Part shown: one piece after another, positions 44,500-51,797 of the stretch
How positions within the stretch are numbered: position 1 is the stretch's first letter
Layout of the letters: each line of letters opens with the position of its first letter
Origin: Streptacidiphilus sp041262525
Lineage (GTDB): Bacteria; Actinomycetota; Actinomycetes; Streptomycetales; Streptomycetaceae
DNA: 64,000 nucleotides
Direction: 5' to 3'
Assembly (NCBI RefSeq): GCF_041262525.1
Contig: NZ_JBGCCK010000033.1
Span: 1 to 64,000 of the forward strand
Translations under genes and position numbers: made by a program
The notes under the pieces: generated by a model
Databases searched by the model: none
What the model was told of the DNA's origin: nothing
Seen by the model: only the letters and a program-made list of their open reading frames with translations

Positions 44500-45732
44500 T
44501 CAGCCGCGGGGCGGACCGTCGGTCTGCTCCGGGAAGACCGCGGTGACCTGCCAGCCGGCCTGAGCGACAGGACCGGCTTCGAAGGTGCCACCCAGCGCGG
44601 CCGTCCGTTCGGTCAGCCCCAACAGTCCGAACCCGCCGCCGCTGCGGGGCAGGCGCGGGTGCGCAGGCGTGCTGATGCCCCCCTGATTGCGGACTTCGAC
44701 CCGCAGACCCTCCCCTGTCCGGCGGACCCGCACGCTGACCTCGGTGGCCGCCGGGGCGTGCTTGCGGATGTTCGTCAGGGCCTCGCGGACGACCCGGTGG
44801 GCGCCCGCCGCCAGGTCGGGCGCCACCAGGGCCTGCAGAGCCGGGTCGATGTCCACGGTCACCGGCGGCCCGGTGCGCTGGAACTCCTGCACCAGCGTCT
44901 CGATGTCCGCGAGGCCCGCCAGCGGGCTGGTGCCGGTCGGCTGTTCGCGCAGCACCGCCACGACGCGGCGCATTGCGGCAAGCGCCTCCGCCGCTGCCTG
45001 CTCGATCCGTTCCAGCCGCACCTCGTTGGCGGCGGGGTCGCCCGGCAAGGCGCGGGCGGTCTGTGCCTGGACCAGGATCCCGGTGACGTGGTGGGCGACG
45101 AAGTCGTGCAGCTCGCGGGCGAGCTCCAGGCGCTCCGCCGTCCGGGCGTCCTCCACGGCGTGATGGCGGGCTGTGTCCTGTGCCCGCAGATACAGCGACA
45201 GCGCCGCGACCGCGACGGTCAGCGCGCTGACGGTCGCGGTGACCGGCCCCGGGTGTGCGTCACGGACCGGGGTGGCCACCGCGGCGACCGCGAGCGCCGT
45301 GCCCAGACCCAGCGCCCATGTCCGGGGCGCTCGCCGGAGCACGCCGGTGAGCAGGACCAGCAACGCCAGGGCTTCCCCGACGCCCCAGAGGTGGATATCC
45401 GGGTGCAGCCCCAGCATCAGGGCGGTGCAAGCCAGCGAGACGATCGCGGCGGCGCACCCGCGTCGCAGCAGCGACGGCCGCCGCACCGGCACGGCGCACG
45501 CGCTGGCGAACAGACCCGACGTGAGGATCACCAGATTCGCGAGATTCGACTGGTTCGCGAAGTGGATGGTCTCGAAGGTCACCGCAGCGGCGAGGGCCAG
45601 GGCGAGGGCGAGGTGACCGGCGGCCGTCCGGGTCGGCCAGTCCGTGATCGCCCACAGCCGTGGCCCGCTCGACCCCTCCTCCGGGCCACCCGGACCGGCG
45701 GCTCCGGTGCTGTGCCCGCTCGGCGGTCTCAT
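44500..45732 (-). CDS. NarL-type sensor histidine kinase
   Basis: 410 residues. A cytosolic head of about 35 residues precedes four to five hydrophobic segments (40-180). The HisKA_3 box is LARELHDFVAHHVTGILVQA with the acceptor His in RELHDF. The HATPase N box is VVREALTNIRKHAPAA and the glycine region GFGLLGLTERTAALGG. The response regulator gene at 45913 is divergent, 180 bases away, an arrangement less common than an operon. The signal is unknown. Confidence 0.9.
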   Translation of the reverse strand: MRPPSGHSTGAAGPGGPEEGSSGPRLWAITDWPTRTAAGHLALALALAAAVTFETIHFANQSNLANLVILTSGLFASACAVPVRRPSLLRRGCAAAIVSLACTALMLGLHPDIHLWGVGEALALLVLLTGVLRRAPRTWALGLGTALAVAAVATPVRDAHPGPVTATVSALTVAVAALSLYLRAQDTARHHAVEDARTAERLELARELHDFVAHHVTGILVQAQTARALPGDPAANEVRLERIEQAAAEALAAMRRVVAVLREQPTGTSPLAGLADIETLVQEFQRTGPPVTVDIDPALQALVAPDLAAGAHRVVREALTNIRKHAPAATEVSVRVRRTGEGLRVEVRNQGGISTPAHPRLPRSGGGFGLLGLTERTAALGGTFEAGPVAQAGWQVTAVFPEQTDGPPRG

Positions 45733-45912
45733 CCACGCCCTCCAACTCCGAGGTTCGTCGTCGCCCGGACCTCAGCACCACACCTGTGACCAGCACTGTC
45801 GCAGGCCGACACCGTGGCGGCGACGAGGTGGCCGCGGTGGTCAGGCGTGTCGCGCCCGACCGCACCGATCGGCACAGGCTTGACTGGACGAGACGAGAGC
45901 AAGGAGACAGGC

Positions 45913-46581
45913 GTGGCGATCAGCGTGGTCATCGCGGACGACCAGGAGATGGTCCGCAGCGGCTTCCGGGCCATCCTGGACGCACAGCCCGACATCGAGG
46001 TCCTCGCCGACGTCGCCGACGGAGTCGCGGCCCTGGAACAGGTCCGCCGACTGCGTCCCGATGTCCTGCTCCTGGACGTGCGGATGCCCCGGATGGACGG
46101 CCTGGAAGTCCTGCGCCACCTCGACGAAGAACCACCGGCCACGCCCCCGGGGGAGGCCGGTACGCGGGTCGTCGTGGTGACCACCTTCGACCAGGACGAC
46201 TACGTCGACGCCGCGCTCCACCACGGCGCCAGCGGCTTCCTCCTCAAGGACTCCGGCCCCGCCCTGCTCATCGAAGCCGTCCGCGCCGCAGCCGCCGGCG
46301 ACGTCCTGATCTCCCCCTCCGTGACCGTCAGGCTCCTGGCCCAGACCGCCCGACGCCACAAGGCACGCACCCCCCGTCGCGCCCTGAGCGACCGGGAACT
46401 GGACGTGGCACGCCTGGTGGCCCACGGCGCGAGCAACGCCGAGGTCGGCAAGGAACTGCACCTGTCGCTGTCGACCGTCAAGACCCACCTCAGCAGCATC
46501 CAGGACAAGCTCGAAGCAAGGAACCGCGTCGAAATCGCCGCCTGGGTCTGGGAGAGCGGCCAGGCCACGAGCCAGAACTGA
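45913..46581 (+). CDS. NarL/LuxR-family response regulator
   Basis: 222 residues from a GTG five bases after AAGGAGA. Receiver: ISVVIADDQEMVRSGFRAIL, phospho-Asp in VLLLDVRMPRMDG, conserved Thr and Lys in VVVTTFDQDDYV and FLLKDSGPA. LuxR HTH: LSDRELDVARLVAHGASNAE, then LHLSLSTVKTHLSSIQDKL. It is divergent from the kinase at 44500-45732, its presumed partner. Confidence 0.92.
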   Translation: MAISVVIADDQEMVRSGFRAILDAQPDIEVLADVADGVAALEQVRRLRPDVLLLDVRMPRMDGLEVLRHLDEEPPATPPGEAGTRVVVVTTFDQDDYVDAALHHGASGFLLKDSGPALLIEAVRAAAAGDVLISPSVTVRLLAQTARRHKARTPRRALSDRELDVARLVAHGASNAEVGKELHLSLSTVKTHLSSIQDKLEARNRVEIAAWVWESGQATSQN

Positions 46582-46623
46582 CCCCGCGAGCGAACCTCCT
46601 TTCTCAGGCATGCCGAGTGCGGC

Positions 46624-46780
46624 CTACTGAAGTGCGGCGTCGAGCCCGGCGGTGAAGTCCGCGACCGAGATCGCCTCGCCATCGGGGCCGATGACGTCGA
46701 TACGGGTGTTGTTGGCCTCGACAGTCGGTGTCCCGGGGATGCTGGCGCGGGCGTAGGCGTCGGCCACCTTCTGGGCTCAC
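46624..46780 (-). pseudogene. Thioredoxin-fold (DsbA-like) C-terminal relic
   Basis: Fifty-one codons read AQKVADAYARASIPGTPTVE, then NNTRIDVIGPDGEAISVADF and TAGLDAALQ, ending in TAG at 46624. The IPGTPTV segment with cis-Pro is typical of DsbA/thioredoxin folds, and the ending resembles streptomycete DsbA-family proteins. An in-frame TGA lies directly upstream, with no start or CXXC motif. Only the last quarter of a protein remains. Confidence 0.5.
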
Positions 46781-46797
46781 GGCAGTTAGGGCCTCTC

Positions 46798-46863
46798 TTA
46801 TGGACCGACCTGCTTGATGAGCCCTCGGGCACTCAGCAGCGCGCCGCCCTTCGCTTCGCTCAC
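46798..46863 (-). pseudogene. Tiny frame resembling the start of an ABC ATPase
   Basis: A GTG at 46863, preceded by a strong AAGGAGA, opens 21 codons (VSEAKGGALLSARGLIKQVG, then P) before TAA. LLSARGLIKQ looks like the first strand of ABC transporter ATPases, and HK-RR-ABC operons are frequent in these bacteria; an HK-RR pair lies just upstream. It ends 18 bases from the thioredoxin-fold relic, so one large deletion may have joined the two. Alternatively it is a chance frame or leader peptide. The remaining bases from 46582 to 47005 show no gene. Confidence 0.35.
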
Positions 46864-47005
46864 TTGGGGTTCTCTCCTTGATCGTTGGCAACCGCTGTTC
46901 GATTGGGTGGAGTTCATCGAATCGGCCGCCCCGGACAGCCCCGACATGAATCGCGCATGCCAAAGAAGCGCCGGGCTGTCCGCCCGTGCCGACGCCAGAG
47001 GCCGG

Positions 47006-47656
47006 TCAGGCCTGGGACGCTCCGAGGAAGCGCAGAACGGCGAGGACGCGGCGGTGGTCCGTGTCGATCACCGGCAGGTCGAGCTTGGCGAAGATGTTGT
47101 TGATGTGCTTCGCCACCGCGCTCTCGCTGACCGTCAGCGCCTCGGCGATGCCGGCGTTGGAGCGCCCCTCGGCCATGAGGCCCAGTACGTCCCGTTCACG
47201 AGGGGTCAGCCGGTCCAGCGGGTCGCTGTCCCGTCGCAGCAGCAGCTGGGCGACGACCTGCGGATCCAGCGCCGTGCCCCCGTCCGCGACCCGCTGCACC
47301 GCCTCCACGAACTCCCCTACATCGGCGACGCGTTGCTTGAGCAGGTAGCCCACGCCGCTGGTGTTGGTCGCCAGCAGGTCGGCCGCGTACTGCTCCTCCA
47401 CGTACTGCGAGAGCAGCACCACCGCCGTCCGCGGCCACCGCCGACGGATCACCATCGCGGCGCGCACCCCTTCGTCGGTGAAGCCGGGCGGCATCCGGAC
47501 GTCGACCAGGGCGAGTTCGGGCCGGTGCTCCTCCACTGCCGCCAGCAGCGCTTCCCCGTCACCGACTTCCGCGGCGACCTGGAAACCACCCATCTCCAGC
47601 ACCTTGACCAGACCGATCCGCAACAGCACCGAGTCCTCGGCGATCACCGCTCGCAC
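47006..47656 (-). CDS. LuxR-family response regulator
   Basis: 216 residues from a GTG overlapping the kinase gene by 13 bases. The receiver domain begins MRAVIAEDSVLLRIGLVKVL; phospho-Asp is in LALVDVRMPPGFTDEG, and the Lys is in GYLLKQRVADV. LuxR HTH: LTPRERDVLGLMAEGRSNAG, TVSESAVAKHINNIFAKLDL. It belongs to the group that works with DUF-type sensor-domain kinases; the partner is the kinase upstream. A deleted ABC gene may have been its target. Confidence 0.92.
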   Translation of the reverse strand: MRAVIAEDSVLLRIGLVKVLEMGGFQVAAEVGDGEALLAAVEEHRPELALVDVRMPPGFTDEGVRAAMVIRRRWPRTAVVLLSQYVEEQYAADLLATNTSGVGYLLKQRVADVGEFVEAVQRVADGGTALDPQVVAQLLLRRDSDPLDRLTPRERDVLGLMAEGRSNAGIAEALTVSESAVAKHINNIFAKLDLPVIDTDHRRVLAVLRFLGASQA

Positions 47657-48891
47657 GGCAACTCCGCCGCGATGGTCGTCGGTCCCCCGACGGGGCTGCT
47701 GACGCGGAAGGTCCCGTCGACGGAGCCGACCCGCTTGGCCAGCCCGCTCAGCCCCGTACCGGCGGAGGCGTCGGCACCACCCAGTCCGTCGTCGATGACA
47801 TTCACCCGCAACACCTTCCCGACCCGCCTGACGGTCACCTCGGCACGTGTCGCGCGAGCGTGCTTGGTCACGTTGGCCAGCGCCTCGGAGATCACGAAGT
47901 ACGCAACCGACTCCACAGCGGGCACCACCCGCTCCTCAAGATCGACCCGCAGGCGCACCGGCAATGGCACCCGGGCGGCCAACCCGGACAACGCCGCGTC
48001 CAGCCCTCGGTCTTCGAGGACGGCTGGGTGCAACCCGCGTACCAGATCGTTGAGTTCGGCGATCGCCTCCTTCGCCTCTAGGTGCGCCTCCGCGATCACC
48101 TCGCGGGCCTCACCCGGCAGGTCGGGGCGCGTGGCCATGGCCAGGCCCAGGTTGACCGCGAGGGAGACCAGCCGCTGCTGGGTGCCGTCGTGCAGGTCAC
48201 GCTCGATCCGGCGGCGCTCGGCGTCGACTGCCTCAATCAGGTCGGTGCGGCTCCCGGCCAGGTACTCGACCCGCTCCTGGAGCCGCTGGGCCCGGCTGGG
48301 CCACCCGAGCAGCGCCAACGCGAATCGCGACTCCGTCCGGGCCACCGCCCCCGCCATCCACGGCACGGCACACAGCAGGGCGATGCCGGCCACCGTGTAG
48401 CACGGCGCTTGCGTCGCGTAACCGAACCAGTCCTGGCGGACCCCCACCGGCAGCACCCACACCCAGCCGTAGGTGATGGCGCCCACCAGGCCCGCGGCCG
48501 CCATCGCGAGCACCGACAGCTCCAACGCGGCCACCAGCGGGCCCAGGAAAAGGTGGTATCCGAGCTGGCGCCAGATACGCGTCGAGGAAAGCCGTCGGGC
48601 GACTGCCGACCACGACCACCGCTCCGGCGTGGGCGTCGGCCGAGGGATGTCCACTCCGAGGAGTGCCCGGTGGCGGTACCGCTGAACGGCCGTCAGCACC
48701 GGGACACCGAGCAGGATCAGGGCGACCGACGCGGTGAGCACCAAAGCCCAGTTCCCCGTCTCGGCGGCGGCCGTCGCGCCCCAGGACCACACGGGCACCA
48801 GGGCCAGGTGCGGCATGACACCGGCGGCCAGGAAGCCGATGTCCCGCCGCGCCCGAAGCGCCGAGCGCCTCAGCACGGGTGGAATCATCAT
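47644..48891 (-). CDS. Sensor histidine kinase with membrane sensor domain
   Basis: 415 residues. Two hydrophobic hairpins (17-70 and 120-205) form a streptomycete 'sensor' domain: HLFLGPLVAALELSVLAMAA, then AGIALLCAVPWMAGAV. The HisKA_3 box is ERRRIERDLHDGTQQRLVSL with acceptor His in DLHDG. The HATPase parts are VAYFVISEALANVTKHARAT, VIDDGLGGAD and GTGLSGLAKRVGSVDG. Its partner regulator follows with overlap. The kind of kinase that often senses cell-envelope stress; that is inference. Confidence 0.92.
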   Translation of the reverse strand: MMIPPVLRRSALRARRDIGFLAAGVMPHLALVPVWSWGATAAAETGNWALVLTASVALILLGVPVLTAVQRYRHRALLGVDIPRPTPTPERWSWSAVARRLSSTRIWRQLGYHLFLGPLVAALELSVLAMAAAGLVGAITYGWVWVLPVGVRQDWFGYATQAPCYTVAGIALLCAVPWMAGAVARTESRFALALLGWPSRAQRLQERVEYLAGSRTDLIEAVDAERRRIERDLHDGTQQRLVSLAVNLGLAMATRPDLPGEAREVIAEAHLEAKEAIAELNDLVRGLHPAVLEDRGLDAALSGLAARVPLPVRLRVDLEERVVPAVESVAYFVISEALANVTKHARATRAEVTVRRVGKVLRVNVIDDGLGGADASAGTGLSGLAKRVGSVDGTFRVSSPVGGPTTIAAELPCER

Positions 48892-49092
48892 GATCCGACA
48901 CTAGGACACCTCGACGGGGGTCTGCCATGAGCGTGGCACCCGGATCCATGGTGGCACCAGTGCCACCGTTTGCTGATTCTGGTGTCGGACAAGAGAGGCG
49001 CTAGGCCCATCCTCCGCACGTAGCGGTATCGGTTGAATGCACTCTGCGTGCCGTGACGGTGGGCGGGGTGGGGGTGTTGTCCGGGTGTGTCG

Positions 49093-49236
49093 ATGACTCC
49101 GCCTCCTGGCCGCCGTGTCGCTGTCCGGCGTGAACGTGTCCCGCTGCGCGTGCGCGCGGTGGTGACCCAGGTGGTGACCAAGCGTCTGGGCGCTCTGCCC
49201 ATGGTCGCGGACCTGCTGGAGATCAACCTGGCCTGA
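49093..49236 (+). mobile_element. N-terminal relic of a DUF4277-type (IS1634-like) transposase
   Basis: A 47-codon frame ends RAVVTQVVTKRLGALPMVAD and then LLEINLA and a stop. RLGALPxVAD is the typical beginning of DUF4277 transposases of streptomycete IS1634-like elements. A second piece of the same kind of transposase lies at 50191. The flanking gap (48892-49396) shows no inverted ends or other gene; no target duplication could be identified. Confidence 0.5.
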
Positions 49237-49396
49237 CCGGCGCGAACCCGATGGAGTGGGCGCTGCTTCCCCCGGGCTTCCGTGACCGGCCGGGTCGGTC
49301 GGAGTCGCAGACGCGTTCCATGGCCTCCTCGACCTCGCGTCGCTCCTGCTCCCAGCGTGACCTTCGCTGTCAGTGACCACAGGCATGCTGTTCCCC

Positions 49397-50194
49397 ATGA
49401 CACTACGGATATCGGGCGAGGTCCCCGCCGAACCGTCGAGAGCCTGCCTGGACGTGGACGGGAGGAGCTTGTCGTTCCTCGACTTTGGCGGGTCGGGGCG
49501 TGTCCTCCTCGCCCTGCACGGCCACTTCGACGAGGGCCGCACGTTTACCCGCCTGGCCGAGGAGTTGACGCCCGACTGGCGGGTGATCGCACTGGATCAG
49601 CGAGGGCACGGTTTCTCGGACCGTACGGCCGACTACTCCCGCGGAGGCTACGTCGACGATGCAGTGAGGTTGCTGGATCACCTCGGCGTCGGCCGGGCCG
49701 TCGTGCTCGGCCATTCACTGGGCGGTGTCAATGCCTACCAGCTCGCCGCTCGCGAGCCGCACCGCGTTGAGGCCTTGATCATTGAGGACATCGGGGTCGA
49801 ACTGGATCATGACCTCTCGTTCTCGCTTGCCTGGCCGCGTCGGGCGGCGACTCGATCCGGTCTGATCGAAGGGCTCGGTGACTCGGCTCGCTACCTCATG
49901 GGTGCCGTGCGTGAGTTCCCTGACGGGTGGGGCCTGGCGTTCAGCCCGGAGGACATGGTCCGCTCCGGGCGCCAACAGGTCGGCGACTACTGGAGCGACT
50001 GGCTGGCCACCGATTGTCCGGCCCTGCTCATCCAGGGCACCAAAAGCGACATCCTCGGATCCGGAGAGGCCAAGGCGATGGCGCAACGCCGCCCCGGAAC
50101 ACGCTTGGCTGAGCTCACGACCGGCCACACCGTTCATGCAACCGACCCAGCCGGGTTCATCGACGTCGTCCGCGAATTCTTGGAGTCGCTGTGA
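49397..50194 (+). CDS. Alpha/beta hydrolase lying between two transposase relics
   Basis: About 265 residues from the ATG at 49397 (GTG at 49373 is an alternative; neither has a good ribosome site). Features are LLALHGHFDEGRTFTRLAEE, LDQRGHGFSD, nucleophile elbow VLGHSLGGVNAYQLAA, GTKSDILGSGEAKAM and catalytic His in TTGHTVHATDP. The whole fold is present and in frame. It resembles haloperoxidase/esterase-type hydrolases. It sits between the two transposase relics, and its TGA overlaps the frame of the second, so it was brought in by recombination within the element or the element decayed around it. Confidence 0.82.
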   Translation: MTLRISGEVPAEPSRACLDVDGRSLSFLDFGGSGRVLLALHGHFDEGRTFTRLAEELTPDWRVIALDQRGHGFSDRTADYSRGGYVDDAVRLLDHLGVGRAVVLGHSLGGVNAYQLAAREPHRVEALIIEDIGVELDHDLSFSLAWPRRAATRSGLIEGLGDSARYLMGAVREFPDGWGLAFSPEDMVRSGRQQVGDYWSDWLATDCPALLIQGTKSDILGSGEAKAMAQRRPGTRLAELTTGHTVHATDPAGFIDVVREFLESL

Positions 50195-50340
50195 TCCAGG
50201 TCGCCTACGGGCACCCGAAGGACCGGCGGGTGGACCTCAAGCAGATCCAGGCCGGTCTGGGGATCAGCGCGGACGGGGCCGTCCCGCTGCTGGCCACCGT
50301 GATCTCCGGGCAGCCGGCGTGCGCCTGGACCTTCGGTTGA
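50191..50340 (+). mobile_element. Internal relic of a DUF4277-type transposase
   Basis: The frame reads IQVAYGHPKDRRVDLKQIQA, then GLGISADGAVPLL, before degenerating and stopping at 50340. GHPKDxRxDLKQ-Q-GL is a conserved segment of IS1634-like transposases just ahead of a DDE aspartate region. It matches the family of the fragment at 49093. The rest of the transposase is absent. The following bases to about 50520 show nothing recognisable. Confidence 0.6.
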
Positions 50341-50523
50341 ACACTTTGGATCTTGTTGCGGGCCGGCGGCTCCAGCGGCCCGCAGGAGGTTCGTTCCTCG
50401 GCCGTATGGAAGCCATCGTCGAAAGACCAATCATCCAGAGTTGATCTGCTCGTCTCCTCCGCAGGCAGCAACACGCTGACTGGACAGGGAAGATCACCAT
50501 GCCGTCCGCACCACCGGCGTTGG

Positions 50524-51151
50524 CCGGAACCACCCAAGGACCGGCCGAAGGCCATCTGCATCTAAGTGGGCGGCTACGGCGAAATGACGGGCGAGGTCGG
50601 CTCCGGCATCAGCGACCCGGCCTGCCGCGCGGCGTTCGTCGCAGGCGTGGAGAAGCTCGGCGGAGGCGACTCGGCCATGGCCCAGGTCGCCAACGCCTTC
50701 GGCCAACCCCAGTGCGTCCTGGTCCCCGACAGCACCGTTCCCGCCGCTACCGGTACGCCCGGTCAGCACCGCTCCCTGATCCCGGACGGCAAGCTCGCCT
50801 CGGCGAACCGCCTGGGCGGCGACTACTCCGGCTTCGACACCGCCCATCACGCGGGCGGCCACCTCGAGTACGACGTCACCAAGGACGGCGTCGACCTCTC
50901 GAAGCCGCTCGCCTGGGACGACCTCGATGCGGTCCCCCTTCGCCTACGTCAGTGACCCTGGCCTCTCCGACGAACGGCCCACCAACATGGCCGGCGTCGT
51001 CTCGGGCAGCTACGAGTTCACGGTGAAGCTGCCCGAGAAGCAGGGCAACCACATCATCTTCACCATCTGGCAGCGCGAGCGGGCCGCCAACGGCGCGGGT
51101 GGTTCTGGAGAGACCTTCCACTCCGTCTCCGACGTCACGTTCGCCAAGTAA
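50524..51151 (+). pseudogene. AA10 lytic polysaccharide monooxygenase relic
   Basis: Pieces of an AA10 domain appear in order: PPKDRPKAICI, a TAA at 50563, GGYGEMTGEVGSGISDPACR, then RSLIPDGKLASANR, GGDYSGFD and DVTKDGVDLSKPLAWDDLDA. A one-base shift at a five-C run (50934-50938) follows, then FAYVSDPGL, SYEFTVKLPEKQGNHIIFTI and WQRE with FHSVSDVTFAK. The N-terminal copper-binding His and signal peptide are gone, and the part between the Asp and DVTKDG is shortened. It once oxidised chitin or cellulose. The ancestor may have worked with the nearby GH18 protein. Confidence 0.7.
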
Positions 51152-51160
51152 CGATCGGCC

Positions 51161-51194
51161 GATCGGCCGAGAGGAATTGTCCTCTCGGCCGATC
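51161..51194. terminator. Strong terminator after the LPMO relic
   Basis: A perfect 15-base stem (GATCGGCCGAGAGGA paired with TCCTCTCGGCCGATC) with loop ATTG begins nine bases after the LPMO stop. Confidence 0.85.
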
Positions 51195-51267
51195 ATCGGC
51201 AGCGGTCCTCCGCTCTACGGTGGGGAACACCTGCGACACCGGACCCACAGCCGAACGAGGGAGGCAC

Positions 51268-51549
51268 ATGGTTGCCCTGCGCCATCTTGAAATTCTGCGA
51301 GCCGTCGCCGCCGAGGGCTCCCTCGCCCGCGCGGCGCGCCGCCTGCACTACTCGCAGCCGACCGTCACCTACCATCTGACCAACCTGGAGCGGCACTTCG
51401 GTACACGCCTGGTGGACCGCGGGCCCCGCGGCGCCTCGCTCACCGAGGCCGGCGCTGTCCTGCTGCCGCACGCCGAGGCCGTGGTGGCGAGGATGGCGGC
51501 GGCCCGCAGCGAGGTGCTCGCGGTGGTCGCCTCGGGTCGTGGGCAATAG
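51268..51549 (+). pseudogene. LysR-type regulator truncated after its DNA-binding domain
   Basis: 93 residues from an ATG behind GAGGGAGG. The helix-turn-helix is intact: LRHLEILRAVAAEGSLARAA, then LHYSQPTVTYHLTNLERHFG and LTEAGAVLLPHAEAVVAR. A TAG at 51549 ends the protein where the linker to the effector domain begins, and no effector-domain sequence follows in any frame. The full family length is about 300. The fragment might still be made and bind DNA as a dominant short protein, but a deletion relic is more likely. Confidence 0.75.
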
Positions 51550-51712
51550 AAGATCTCTTGGGCTTCGCCTCGCGTTCGCCGCCTGTTCGCGCCTTGGCCT
51601 ACGCCGCGTCGCCGGGCGTCGTGGCAGCTCCGGGCACCACCGCGGACGAACAACAGACGCGCGGCAGGCGCATCCTGTCGACTCGCTGTGGACAACGGCG
51701 CAGGCCATGGGG

Positions 51713-51742
51713 TTGACAGCAGGCATTGGTCCAGGCCAATTT
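51713..51742 (+). promoter_or_regulatory. DasR-like operator overlapping the GH18 promoter
   Basis: ATTGGTCCAGGCCAAT (51725-51740) matches the DasR-responsive element ACTGGTCTAGACCACT at most central positions and is nearly palindromic. It follows TTGACA (51713-51718) and lies in the spacer and -10 of that promoter, about 60 bases before the GH18 start. DasR represses chitin genes and is relieved by glucosamine-6-phosphate. Confidence 0.6.
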
Positions 51743-51797
51743 AGCGATCAACCCCGGCCGGGCACCGCACTCTCCTTCCCCACAGAGGAGTTCCGTC

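Noticed and set aside
46814..48400. A 528-residue plus-strand frame opposite a response regulator and kinase.
   Set aside because: Ser/Thr/Arg-rich third-position artefact; the minus strand shows a standard two-component pair.
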